Part shown: in pieces, positions 9,019 to 17,709 of the stretch | Layout of the letters: each line of letters begins with the position of its first letter | Numbering within the stretch: position 1 is the stretch's first letter | Origin: an uncultured Erythrobacter sp. | GTDB taxonomy: Bacteria > Pseudomonadota > Alphaproteobacteria > Sphingomonadales > Sphingomonadaceae | Assembly (NCBI GenBank): GCA_947495555.1 | Contig: CANLZI010000001.1 | Span: 968,861-1,032,860 of the forward strand | Direction: 5' to 3' | Length of the DNA stretch: 64,000 nucleotides | Translations under genes and position numbers: made by a program | Notes under the pieces: generated by a model | The model's input: only the letters and a program-made list of their open reading frames with translations | What the model was told of the DNA's origin: nothing | Databases searched by the model: none

Positions 9019-10224
9019 TTGGGGCGGAGCGCGATCATTATTGGGGCGGGCGTAATTGGCCTTAGCTCGGCCTATACTTTGGCGAGTCGAGGTTGGCGCG
9101 TGACGCTGGTGGATCGGGCCACCGGCCCGGCGATGGAGACCAGCCACGCCAATGGGGCACAGCTTAGCTATTGCTATACCGATGCCTTGGGCAGCCCGGC
9201 CATCCTCGCTTCCCTGCCCCAATTATTGTTGGGCAAGGGCGGCGTGTCGTTTCGTCTATCCGCTCGGCCAGATTATGTGCGTTGGCTGGCGTCATTTGCG
9301 CTGAATTGTTCCGCCTGGAAGTTCCGGCAAAACACGCTTGAAGTCCTGGACCTGGCCGCCCAATCGCGCCGCGCAATGGACCGCTTGTGCGATCGGCACA
9401 GCCTCCGGTTCGACCACCGCGTAGCGGGCAAGATACATCTGCTGTATTCAGACCGGGATCGCCGCCAAGCCGAGGCACTGCAGCAGCTGAAAAGCACCGC
9501 TGGGTGCACGCAACATATTGTGGAGCGGGCAGATCTAGCCTCGCTCGATCCGGCGCTAACCGGACTGGACAGCGATGTGATCGGAGCCATCTCCACCCCC
9601 TCAGAAGTGGTCGGTGATCCCTATCTGTTTTGCCGCGAGCTGACCGATATTCTGACCCGCGATTATTCTGTAAAAACTCGGTTCGATTGCGAGGTCAACG
9701 CCATCCGTGAAGCTGGCGGAGAGGCGCAAGTTTCGCTGGCCAATGGCGACGTTTTAACCGCAGACCTTGCGCTAGTGGCCGGTGCCAATGACAGCAACTG
9801 GCTGCTCGCCCCCTTGGGCCATTGCGTCCCTGTTCAGCCAATGAAGGGCTATTCGTTCGAGATGCCATTGGCAGGCGGATCACCAGATATGTCGGTGACC
9901 GATGGCAAGCGTCGATTAGTGTTCACTCGTCTGGGTGATCGTATCCGCGTTGCCGGAATTGCAGAACTGGGCAATCGGTCCCGCACAATTGATCCAGAGC
10001 GGATCGAGTGGCTGATCAACGCCGCGCGCGAATGTCTGCCCGATGCAGGCGATTATGAGCAAGCAAGCCATTTCTGGTCTGGGCTTCGTCCAGCAACGCC
10101 CCATTCCCAGCCGATCATTCGCCGCGCTAGCCCAACGATAGCGATCAACACCGGGCACGGAGCGTTGGGCTGGACATTGGCGATGGGTTCAGCCGAACGG
10201 CTGGCTGACCTGCTGGACGATTAA
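9019..10224 (+). CDS. FAD-dependent D-amino acid dehydrogenase (DadA-like)
   Basis: Flavin oxidoreductase of the DAO/DadA family, about 401 residues. The frame is open from ATG 8959, but the extra residues (rich in Cys, His and Trp) look non-coding. The TTG at 9019, with GGGGG six bases upstream, gives an N-terminus that enters the FAD motif IIIGAGVIG directly, as in DadA. The C-terminal GHGALGWTLAMGSAERLADLL is the family's second FAD-contact region. DadA enzymes oxidise D-amino acids to 2-oxo acids and ammonia and pass electrons to the respiratory chain at the inner membrane. It faces the symporter gene with a four-base gap. D-amino-acid substrates fit the neighbouring N-acyl-D-amino-acid deacylase. 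Confidence 0.82.
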   Translation: MGRSAIIIGAGVIGLSSAYTLASRGWRVTLVDRATGPAMETSHANGAQLSYCYTDALGSPAILASLPQLLLGKGGVSFRLSARPDYVRWLASFALNCSAWKFRQNTLEVLDLAAQSRRAMDRLCDRHSLRFDHRVAGKIHLLYSDRDRRQAEALQQLKSTAGCTQHIVERADLASLDPALTGLDSDVIGAISTPSEVVGDPYLFCRELTDILTRDYSVKTRFDCEVNAIREAGGEAQVSLANGDVLTADLALVAGANDSNWLLAPLGHCVPVQPMKGYSFEMPLAGGSPDMSVTDGKRRLVFTRLGDRIRVAGIAELGNRSRTIDPERIEWLINAARECLPDAGDYEQASHFWSGLRPATPHSQPIIRRASPTIAINTGHGALGWTLAMGSAERLADLLDD

Positions 10225-10228
10225 GCCA

Positions 10229-11467
10229 TCAAATATCATCGGCGGATTCATATTCCTCGACGTCGATCTCACCCGCCATGCGGCCTACTGCGACAGCAAT
10301 GGTGGCATCTCCGGTAACATTGGTCATTGTGCGCATCATATCCATGATGTGGTTGATGCCAGCGACAAAGGCGATGGTTTCGAGCGGCACACCAATCGCG
10401 CTGAGCACCAGGCCCATCATGATCAGGCCTGAACCAGGAATCCCGGCCGCCCCGACCGCACCAAGCGTCGCCGTCAGCGCGATCATCAAATAGGATGTCA
10501 TAGTCAATTCGATGCCGAACAACTGCGCGCCGAACACCGCCACCAAGCCCAGATACATCGCCGTGCCATTCATATTGATGGTCGCGCCCAGCGCGATCAC
10601 AAAACTTGAGACAGAACGCGATACGCCCAAATTGCGCTGCACGCAGCGCAGGGTAACAGGCAATGCGGCATTGGATGACGCGGTTGAGAACGCCACCGCC
10701 TGCGCATCAAAAATACCGCGATAGAAATCCACCACCGGCAGTTTTGCGATTGTGCGCAGGATCAAGGGATAGACCACCAAAATAATGATGAAACACCCTG
10801 CGTAATTGAGCGCGACCATCGTCGCCAAGGGAGCCAATGCTTCGAACCCGAATGTGCCCGTTACCCATGCCATCAGTGCGAACACGCCAAACGGGGTCAG
10901 CTCCATCACGATCATGGTCATCTGCTGCATCACGGCAGCACCGGCATCGACAATTTTCACAACCGGCGCGGCTTCTTCCCCTGCCATCAGCAAGGATATG
11001 CCGAACAAAACTGCGAAGATGATCAGCGGCAATATCTGCCCTTCGGCCATGGTCATCACAGGATTTTCCGGAATGAGGGCAAGCAGCCGATCAGTCCAGC
11101 TCAGTTCCGGCGGCGCAATGATATCTGTGCCTGCATCCAAAGCGATATCGAGCCCCACGCCAGGCTCGAAAATGGTGCCCATGGTCAGGCCAAGTGTAAT
11201 TGATGCTAGGGCCGTAAACAGAAACAGTCCCAAGGCTTTGCCGCCCACACTTCCCAGTTTCTTGAGATCACCCAGCGCCGCGATCCCCGACACCAGCGAG
11301 AAGAATATCAACGGCACAATCAGCATCCGGATCGCCCGAATGAACAGATCACCGATCCAGCGAATGCTTTCCGCTCCTTCACCCAGATAAAGCCCGGCAA
11401 GAACGCCCAACACCAGAGCGCCCAAGACTCGTTGCCATAATTTGATTTTGAACCAGGCTTTTAGCAT
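10229..11467 (-). CDS. Dicarboxylate/amino acid:cation symporter (DctA/GltP family)
   Basis: Inner-membrane sodium- or proton-coupled symporter of the DAACS family, 412 residues. Family hallmarks are the serine-rich re-entrant loop (FSTASSNAALPVT), the NMNGTA motif, the second hairpin (AAGIPGSGLIMMG) and the substrate-binding helix with DMMRTMTNVTGD. The Asp-Arg-Asn pattern of that helix resembles glutamate/aspartate carriers as well as C4-dicarboxylate carriers. Its start overlaps the end of the deacylase gene by seven bases, so the two are translationally coupled. I infer uptake of the acidic product (D- or L-glutamate/aspartate, or fumarate-like acids) released in the periplasm. Confidence 0.9.
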   Translation of the reverse strand: MLKAWFKIKLWQRVLGALVLGVLAGLYLGEGAESIRWIGDLFIRAIRMLIVPLIFFSLVSGIAALGDLKKLGSVGGKALGLFLFTALASITLGLTMGTIFEPGVGLDIALDAGTDIIAPPELSWTDRLLALIPENPVMTMAEGQILPLIIFAVLFGISLLMAGEEAAPVVKIVDAGAAVMQQMTMIVMELTPFGVFALMAWVTGTFGFEALAPLATMVALNYAGCFIIILVVYPLILRTIAKLPVVDFYRGIFDAQAVAFSTASSNAALPVTLRCVQRNLGVSRSVSSFVIALGATINMNGTAMYLGLVAVFGAQLFGIELTMTSYLMIALTATLGAVGAAGIPGSGLIMMGLVLSAIGVPLETIAFVAGINHIMDMMRTMTNVTGDATIAVAVGRMAGEIDVEEYESADDI

Positions 11468-13050
11468 TGCGTTTCCTTCAGCAGCGGTTTGCCTGGCAAT
11501 TCGCCAGTGTGTGCCCCGTTAGTTATCACCGGCACACCATTCACAAATAAATGGACCACCCCGCTCGATAACTCGCGTGGGGCAGAATAATCGGCATTGG
11601 GGGCAAATTTAGCTGGATCAAACACCAGCACATCGGCGTTATAGCCAGACCGCAAATAGCCGCGCCCGGGCAATCCAATAATATTGGCCGTCATTCCGCT
11701 GGAGCGATTGATAAAGCGGGCTAGGCTCATTTCACCATCGCCCTGTACAAGGTCGCGATAGGCCTTGGGAAAACTACCATATTTGCGCGGATGGCCATTT
11801 GATCCGTCCGATCCTGTGACAACCCATTCTTGCTTGGCAAAGGCAGCAATATCGGCTGGATTCATATTGAACGATGCCAGCCTGGCATCTCCGCTGCGCA
11901 GCACATCAATGGCGGCATCGACGGAAGCCATGCCGGTCAGCTCACCCAATTCTGCAAGTGTTCTTCCGACCGGAGCGTTTGATCCGGCGAGCTGCCCTGT
12001 GATCAACAACCGATCCGCCCCGCCGCGCCGCTCGATCGCATCTGCCATACCCTGCCGAATGCCTTGTAATTGGGAGGGATCAGCCAATCGTTTGCGTAAG
12101 GACGTAAGGCCACCTTCAAGCGCATCGCGCGGGACCAGCGCATTGGAAATGCGGGTGCCAGACGCTTCCCATGGATATTGGTCCGCGGTCACGCGCAGCC
12201 CACTTGCCCGCGCCTGTTCAACCATCGCTATCATTTGTGCGCTGTGCCCCCACACAGCCGGTCCCAATGCTTTGATATGAGCGATATGGACCGGAAGCCC
12301 AGCCTTTCGGCCGATCTCCAATGTTTCAGCCAGCGCGCCTGTGACGGTGACATTATAGGTGCTCTCGTCGCGCATATGGGTGTCGTAATAACCACCCATT
12401 TTGCCAGCGACGGTGGCTAAGTCGATAACTTCATCGGTTCGCGAGTAGCTTTGCGGGACATAATACAGCCCGGCAGAAAAGCCCCATGCACCTTCGCACA
12501 TCGCACTGTGGGTGATGGATTTCATTTCCGCCAACTCGCTGGAGGAAGGCGCGCGGTTCTCTTTATTCAGAACCGCCTCTCTGACCGGTCCAAATCCAAC
12601 CAGATAGGCCGCATTGGTACCGATGCCTTTGGCGCGGGCGTCACGCGCAAGATCGGCAATGGCCGGCTCGCCGCCTCCATCATTGCCCACCACGACTGTC
12701 GTCACCCCCTGAAAGGCGAAAGGCAGATTGGCGCGGCGTTCGATATCGCCGGAGGCCAAGTCAGATCCGGCATGGGTGTGCGGATCAATAAATCCGGGCG
12801 CAACGATCAGCCCGCTGGCATCGATCACGCTGTCGGCGCGATACAATTGAGCCGCATCGGGTCCGACATAGACAATTGTATCATTTCGCAGAGCGATATC
12901 AGCAACAGCACCGGTTGATGATGGCGATCCATCATACAGCCGCCCACCTGTAATTATTGTATCGACAGCCTCTGTCGGCGGGGTTGTATGGCAGGCCGAA
13001 AGTCCGGCTATCATACCCACACAAACGGTTGCGAAAATGCGAAGCGTCAT
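11461..13050 (-). CDS. N-acyl-D-amino-acid deacylase family amidohydrolase, lipoprotein
   Basis: Metal-dependent amidohydrolase of the D-aminoacylase family, 529 residues. The signal peptide ends in a lipobox (GLSAC, Cys20), so the enzyme is predicted to be a periplasmic lipoprotein, whereas characterised D-aminoacylases are mostly cytoplasmic. Metal ligands are visible in PGFIDPHTHAGSDL (His91, His93) and HIAHIKALG. TGSDGSNGHPRKYG near residues 410-424 is the family's C-terminal signature. Members hydrolyse N-acyl-D-amino acids or related amide and dipeptide bonds. The start overlaps the M14 peptidase stop codon in an ATGA arrangement, and the symporter follows, indicating one transcript. 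The acyl group and amino acid cannot be read. Confidence 0.87.
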   Translation of the reverse strand: MTLRIFATVCVGMIAGLSACHTTPPTEAVDTIITGGRLYDGSPSSTGAVADIALRNDTIVYVGPDAAQLYRADSVIDASGLIVAPGFIDPHTHAGSDLASGDIERRANLPFAFQGVTTVVVGNDGGGEPAIADLARDARAKGIGTNAAYLVGFGPVREAVLNKENRAPSSSELAEMKSITHSAMCEGAWGFSAGLYYVPQSYSRTDEVIDLATVAGKMGGYYDTHMRDESTYNVTVTGALAETLEIGRKAGLPVHIAHIKALGPAVWGHSAQMIAMVEQARASGLRVTADQYPWEASGTRISNALVPRDALEGGLTSLRKRLADPSQLQGIRQGMADAIERRGGADRLLITGQLAGSNAPVGRTLAELGELTGMASVDAAIDVLRSGDARLASFNMNPADIAAFAKQEWVVTGSDGSNGHPRKYGSFPKAYRDLVQGDGEMSLARFINRSSGMTANIIGLPGRGYLRSGYNADVLVFDPAKFAPNADYSAPRELSSGVVHLFVNGVPVITNGAHTGELPGKPLLKETQC

Positions 13051-14318
13051 TGCTCGCCAGAAGGTTGTGCAGCGTTTGCCCGTGTCATGGGTGCCTGTGG
13101 AAGCGGCGTCTGCAGCATGGTTTGCATCATTGCGATCGCGGATTCGCGCCCGATACGCTTGATCAGTTGGCGATCGGTTTCATCGCCAATCTCGAAGGTA
13201 ATGCCCGGCACACCATATGTATCATAGGCATGAGCCTTGGAAATCGGACGCCCAACCGCGTGGCGAGCATCGCGGTTGACATCGTAATCAGGCATTCGGG
13301 TTTGATAGAGCTCCAGCCATTTCTTGGTGAACAATTCAGGATCGGTCGGCAGCTCGTCAGGGATGGTGTAGAACACGTCCCTCCCCGTCGAATGAAAGTC
13401 GATCAAAACGCGCAAATCGCGCGCAGGATCTTTGTCTAACGACTGCAGCAACTTTTGCATCAAGCCGGTTTCTGGCTGAGTAAACGGCCCCCAATCCCTG
13501 TTGAGGTCGACTCCACCAGTATTATGGCGCCAATGGCCGTAAACCACCCCGTCGGGATTGAGCAGCGGTACCGCCAACGTCTCGAACCGCGCCCGATAAG
13601 CTTTGGCCAGCTCGCTGTCGCCCATGATGGTCTCGATAAAGGGCACCATGGCCAATGCACCGGTCACTTCGGGCGGATGCTGTCGGCCAACCAGCACAAT
13701 TGTTTCGCGCGGCGTGCTGCCCTCCTGCGCAATGGTCAGCAGTTTGATATCGCGGTTATGGGCTGACTTTCCCAACAATTGGACAGAAACGAACGGAGCT
13801 TTCTCCAAATCGCTCAGCCACGCATCGTAAATCGATGGTGGGAATATCTCTTGCGCGGCCACAAACAATGGCTCTTTGCCGACGCCGAGGGACAATCGAG
13901 CAGTGCGTTCGCCGCTCTCGCCCTCAACCGTCACATTTTTGGGTGTCATGAATTTCCAATTCACCCCATCCGTGCTGGTTTTGGGCCAGTAGCGATGGCC
14001 GCATTTGGTATAATCGAGATCGACTTTGATGCGGGCCTTGCGAGGCGCTGCAACACGAAACGCATACCAGGCGCTGCAATTGATATCGCCCTCATCCTCG
14101 GGCGCGATGGTCAGCTTAAAGTGCTTCTTGGATATCGGTTTGCAGCCAGCATAGGCGCCGGTGGGAAAGTCTTTATCGATCCGGGCCTTGGCTGTCGCGC
14201 ATTCGGCAGCTGAAGCAGCCGTGGTGGCAGGCAACGAGGGTTCATGATCCGCCGCCGCAGGCGTTGAAACAAACGCCAAAGCCGCCGTCAGTCCGACAAT
14301 TATCGCATGCATGCGCAT
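13047..14318 (-). CDS. Exported M14 family zinc carboxypeptidase (CCP-like)
   Basis: Zinc metallocarboxypeptidase of 423 residues with a Sec signal peptide (cleavage near Ala23, PAAA before DHEP). An N-terminal beta-domain of the type found in cytosolic carboxypeptidases (WYAFRV...KCGHRYWPKTSTDG) precedes the catalytic domain. Zinc ligands are in RQHPPEVTG (HxxE, near residues 212-216) and DFHSTGRD (near 307). The catalytic Glu is in TFEIGDE (near 376). M14 CCP enzymes remove C-terminal or gamma-linked glutamates. The gene lies between the TonB receptor and the deacylase, which overlaps its end by four bases. I infer that it trims an imported peptide or glutamylated compound in the periplasm. 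Confidence 0.87.
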   Translation of the reverse strand: MRMHAIIVGLTAALAFVSTPAAADHEPSLPATTAASAAECATAKARIDKDFPTGAYAGCKPISKKHFKLTIAPEDEGDINCSAWYAFRVAAPRKARIKVDLDYTKCGHRYWPKTSTDGVNWKFMTPKNVTVEGESGERTARLSLGVGKEPLFVAAQEIFPPSIYDAWLSDLEKAPFVSVQLLGKSAHNRDIKLLTIAQEGSTPRETIVLVGRQHPPEVTGALAMVPFIETIMGDSELAKAYRARFETLAVPLLNPDGVVYGHWRHNTGGVDLNRDWGPFTQPETGLMQKLLQSLDKDPARDLRVLIDFHSTGRDVFYTIPDELPTDPELFTKKWLELYQTRMPDYDVNRDARHAVGRPISKAHAYDTYGVPGITFEIGDETDRQLIKRIGRESAIAMMQTMLQTPLPQAPMTRANAAQPSGEQ

Positions 14319-14351
14319 CGGTCACGATCCCCTTGCATCATCAGAAGGAAA

Positions 14352-14381
14352 AAGGGCCACGATGTTTCCACCGTGGCCCTT
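14352..14381 (-). terminator. Rho-independent terminator or attenuator after the TonB receptor gene
   Basis: AAGGGCCACG (14352-14361) and CGTGGCCCTT (14372-14381) form a perfect 10-base stem with a 10-base loop, just after the receptor stop codon at 14389. Read on the minus strand, the stem is followed by TTTCCTT. Because the peptidase, deacylase and symporter lie downstream on the same strand, it may act as partial termination, lowering their expression relative to the receptor. Confidence 0.7.
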
Positions 14382-14388
14382 CGTAAGG

Positions 14389-17300
14389 TCAAAAGTCTTT
14401 GCGCAGATCAATCGAGAACTGCCGTCCACGGCCGCTGTGCAGGCTGCCGTAGAAGCCAAAGCTCTCGTCCGCGAGCGGTGGACCCTCGTTGAAGATGTTG
14501 TTCACGCCAAAGCGCAAACGGGTTCCATCCAGCGCTGTGTCATTTTCGATCTTATAGCTGATACCAAAGTTGAGCGTGAACCAATCGTCCACTCGGAAAA
14601 ATTCAGCCGTATCATCTTGCTGAGCGCCCGGATCGAACACTTCGCCAACATACCGACCGAAGAAGTTCACTCGAACCGGTCCGCTTTCCCAAGCGACAGA
14701 GCCCGAAGCGCGCCATTTGGGACGACCATCAATTTCGATCAACTCGCCAAATCCAAACGGTGCCAATGCCGCAACATCACTGACGGACAATTCAGGAATC
14801 GCTGCCAGTGCAGGTTGCAAATCGGTGAACAAGAGATCGGCATCGGCGCCAGCATTTTGCTCAAAGCCAATCAGCCTTGCCGCATTCAGTTGGATGTCGA
14901 AATCACCAAAGCTGGTAGGGAATTCATACAGCACGCTGAAATCCAGACCTTCAGACTTGCGTCCATCCAGATTGCGATACGGGTTCAGGATCTGCTGGAT
15001 ATCACCAGCCGGATTGATCCCGGTTCCCGCATAAAGGTCCAGCTGATCCTGATCGGGCGCATCGCGCACCACGTTCGGGTTGGAGCTACCCTGAAGCCGC
15101 AGCAGCAAATCGAGCAATAGCGCGTTACGATTGCCAAAGATGCCGATGATGCCTTCTTGCTCAACTTGCCAATAGTCAGCTGTCAAAGTCAGACCGGGGA
15201 TGAAGCTAGGCGTCAAAACAACACCAAAGTTGATGCTTTCTGTATCCTCGGGATCCAGATCTTTTGCCCCGGTCCGCAGATCGATGGTGCCGCTGGTACC
15301 ACAATCTGGCACGTCATCCTCGTCACCCTTGATGATTTCGGCAACGCACTCGACGGCTTGCACGACTGAGTTGGAACGCGTCGTGCCCAGATCGTTGATC
15401 TGGATCAGGTTTGGTGCGCGGAAGCCTTGCGACCATGCACCGCGGAACAACAGATCTTCAAACGGCCGCCATGCCAGCGCAGCGCGCGGGACAAATGCGC
15501 TCGACGAGTCTGAAAACTCCTCAAACCGGGCTGCCAATTGCAGTTCGAGCGAATTGATCAGCGGAATATCCATGTCTTCAGAAACCAGCGGAACCAAAGC
15601 TTCGGCGAAGGCTGAATAAACCTCCCGGTTACCACTGGTATCGGGCGATGGACTGGAGCCCACAACATCGCTGCCGAAGGTGTCGCCATTCACGGCATTG
15701 GTGAAGGTGATCGTGCCATCCAGACGATCATCACGGTCATCGATGAAGGTCTCGCGGCGGAACTCAACGCCAGCTGCGAAGCCAACTCCGCCTGCGGGCA
15801 AGTCGAACAGATCGGGCCGGGAAATTTTGAAATCGGCCAAGGCGAGCGTTGTTTCGCCCTTACGGGTCACATCGATGGTTATATCATCGATCACGCTTTG
15901 CGGATTGGGCGTACAATCGATGCTGTCGGTACCAAACTCGGTCAGGAAGCAACCACCATTAAACGGGTTATAGGCAGTCGCATCGGTCCGGTTGATCGCA
16001 TCTTGCACCAAGGTGTTCGAGATCCGGTTGCGGGTAAGGTCAGTGCTGTTGGCTTGCGCATACAGCACGCCAGTATCGTAATCCCAGCCGCCCAGATCGC
16101 CCTTCAAGCCAGCCACCAGCCTAAACTCGTTCTTGGTAACCGAGCCAAGCCGCGGTCCAGCATCCACAAACCGGTAATCTTCCATCAACAGATCACGACC
16201 ATCAGCTGTTACGCCCGATCCAATGCCATTATCGACCCGGTTCGGGTTGGGTGATCCATCGGCCAATGTGGTCGCCCCAAGCGGGTTCCAAAATGCTGTG
16301 GCCTCAACCCCCAACGGTACCGCGCTCAGCATGGTGCTTTGCTCGCGTTCACGGAAGTTTTCCGAGCGGTAGTAAGACCCCTCGAAATAGAATTCTGCTG
16401 AATCGCTCAATTCATAGTTAAACAGCGCTTGTGCGTTGTAGCGCTTCTTTTGCGAGTACAAGAAACGTTGGCCGCCAATGTTATAGCGCAAGTCCCGGTC
16501 AATCGTGCCGCCATTATCAGCACAAACACCATTGCCCAGATCAATCACCCGGCCATCGCTGTCAGCCGCACCATTGGCGCCGAAAATGGCACATGGTTGC
16601 AGGTGGAAATCGTCATCGCGCAGGTCAGTTGTGTTTGACGATGTTGCGCTCGAGCCTTGAATATCAAATGCGCCCCAGGGCGAATTGATAGAGCGGTTAT
16701 CAAACTGCGTATCGCCTTCGAAATCGGTTCCGACCAAGAACGGCCGCAGATCGCTAGAAGCGGAGAAATCGCGATCTTCTGCGCGCAAACCATTTTCGTA
16801 GAAATAACCGCCATAAACGGTCAGATTGCCGCGGCCATCCGCGAAATCGAACCCATAGCCACCGTTGATGCGATAATTGAGTAGGCCCGTGCCGTCTGAC
16901 ATGCGAACATTGCCTTGCACGAAGCCGCCATTGCGGTTGCCGCGCAAGATCGTGTTGACCACGCCGGCCACAGCGTCAGCCCCATAAACGGCCGAAGCGC
17001 CGTCCCGCAGGACCTCGACCCGACGGACGCTGCCCGGCGCAATCGTATTTGTGTCAGGCGAAACCACAGGAACAAACAGCTCGGTCTGGAACCCTGGGTT
17101 CAGCAGCATCCGGCGTCCGTTGACCAACAGCAGCGTGTTACCCGTGCCCAAACCGCGCAGGTTGATCGATGCAATATCGCCGCGCGCGCCATTAACACCG
17201 CCAGCTGTGCTTTGTTCGTTAAACTCAACCGAACCAGCTTGCGGGATCGCGCGGAAAATTTCGTCACCCGATGATGGATCGATTGAATCGATCAAATCCT

Positions 17301-17508
17301 CGCCGACCACCGTCACGGGCAAGACATCATCCACCTGTGCGCCGCGGATCTGCGAGCCTGTTACCACGATGACTGGCGTCGTATCCTCAGCCTCTTGCGC
17401 AGCGTCAGCGGCGCTGTCACCGTCTGTTGCTTGAGCGTGCGCGGTAGCACTGGCGAGCGCCAGCACAGATGCGCCGGCGAAAGAGATAAAACGCGTTCCG
17501 GTTTTCAT
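14389..17508 (-). CDS. TonB-dependent outer-membrane receptor
   Basis: Large TonB-dependent receptor of 1039 residues. A Sec signal peptide (cleavage after ATAHA) is followed by an acidic linker, a TonB-box-like PVIVVTGSQI, and a plug with NLRGLGTGNTLLLVNGRRM and RRVEVLRDGASAVYGADAVAG. The long barrel ends in FSIDLRKDF. The plug is of the type often linked to peptide or amino-acid conjugate uptake in sphingomonads (family knowledge, not proof). It leads the block that continues with the M14 peptidase, deacylase and symporter. An AGGGG ribosome site precedes the ATG, and a nine-codon leader ORF with a stronger site ends in an ATGA overlap with it. Confidence 0.92.
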   Translation of the reverse strand: MKTGTRFISFAGASVLALASATAHAQATDGDSAADAAQEAEDTTPVIVVTGSQIRGAQVDDVLPVTVVGEDLIDSIDPSSGDEIFRAIPQAGSVEFNEQSTAGGVNGARGDIASINLRGLGTGNTLLLVNGRRMLLNPGFQTELFVPVVSPDTNTIAPGSVRRVEVLRDGASAVYGADAVAGVVNTILRGNRNGGFVQGNVRMSDGTGLLNYRINGGYGFDFADGRGNLTVYGGYFYENGLRAEDRDFSASSDLRPFLVGTDFEGDTQFDNRSINSPWGAFDIQGSSATSSNTTDLRDDDFHLQPCAIFGANGAADSDGRVIDLGNGVCADNGGTIDRDLRYNIGGQRFLYSQKKRYNAQALFNYELSDSAEFYFEGSYYRSENFREREQSTMLSAVPLGVEATAFWNPLGATTLADGSPNPNRVDNGIGSGVTADGRDLLMEDYRFVDAGPRLGSVTKNEFRLVAGLKGDLGGWDYDTGVLYAQANSTDLTRNRISNTLVQDAINRTDATAYNPFNGGCFLTEFGTDSIDCTPNPQSVIDDITIDVTRKGETTLALADFKISRPDLFDLPAGGVGFAAGVEFRRETFIDDRDDRLDGTITFTNAVNGDTFGSDVVGSSPSPDTSGNREVYSAFAEALVPLVSEDMDIPLINSLELQLAARFEEFSDSSSAFVPRAALAWRPFEDLLFRGAWSQGFRAPNLIQINDLGTTRSNSVVQAVECVAEIIKGDEDDVPDCGTSGTIDLRTGAKDLDPEDTESINFGVVLTPSFIPGLTLTADYWQVEQEGIIGIFGNRNALLLDLLLRLQGSSNPNVVRDAPDQDQLDLYAGTGINPAGDIQQILNPYRNLDGRKSEGLDFSVLYEFPTSFGDFDIQLNAARLIGFEQNAGADADLLFTDLQPALAAIPELSVSDVAALAPFGFGELIEIDGRPKWRASGSVAWESGPVRVNFFGRYVGEVFDPGAQQDDTAEFFRVDDWFTLNFGISYKIENDTALDGTRLRFGVNNIFNEGPPLADESFGFYGSLHSGRGRQFSIDLRKDF

Positions 17509-17534
17509 TGGTGGTTCCCCTGTATGTTTTTCAT
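17505..17534 (-). CDS. Possible nine-residue leader peptide MKNIQGNHQ
   Basis: On the minus strand a GAGGAGG ribosome site is followed eight bases later by ATG and a nine-codon frame encoding MKNIQGNHQ. Its TGA stop overlaps the receptor ATG (ATGA). The ribosome site lies in the loop of the hairpin at 17535-17560. The arrangement suits translational coupling or attenuation of receptor synthesis. At nine codons no coding statistics are possible, so chance remains open. Confidence 0.35.
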   Translation of the reverse strand: MKNIQGNHQ

Positions 17535-17560
17535 GTGGTTCACCTCCTCAAATGAACCAC
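17535..17560 (-). promoter_or_regulatory. Hairpin presenting a Shine-Dalgarno sequence in its loop
   Basis: GTGGTTCA and TGAACCAC (17535-17542 and 17553-17560) are perfect 8-base arms. The 10-base loop, read on the minus strand, contains GAGGAGG. It lies directly upstream of the possible leader ORF and the TonB receptor. It may be an RNA switch controlling translation, or a DNA operator for the adjacent LysR protein. The arms alone cannot decide between these. Confidence 0.45.
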
Positions 17561-17709
17561 GAACCCTCGTCCCGCGCGATTAGACTGTAATCGGCCTTCT
17601 CGCGCAACAGCCAGCCAAAATAATAATTCGGCTGGGCCATAGCCTTACGTTATAGCTGCAAGGCACGTGCCCCATTTTCGATTGACGATGTATGCAGAAC
17701 GATCAGCGC

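Noticed and set aside
14311-15120. A 269-codon open frame on the plus strand
   Set aside because: Covers a terminator and the 3' end of a TonB receptor read in reverse. No ribosome site or family.
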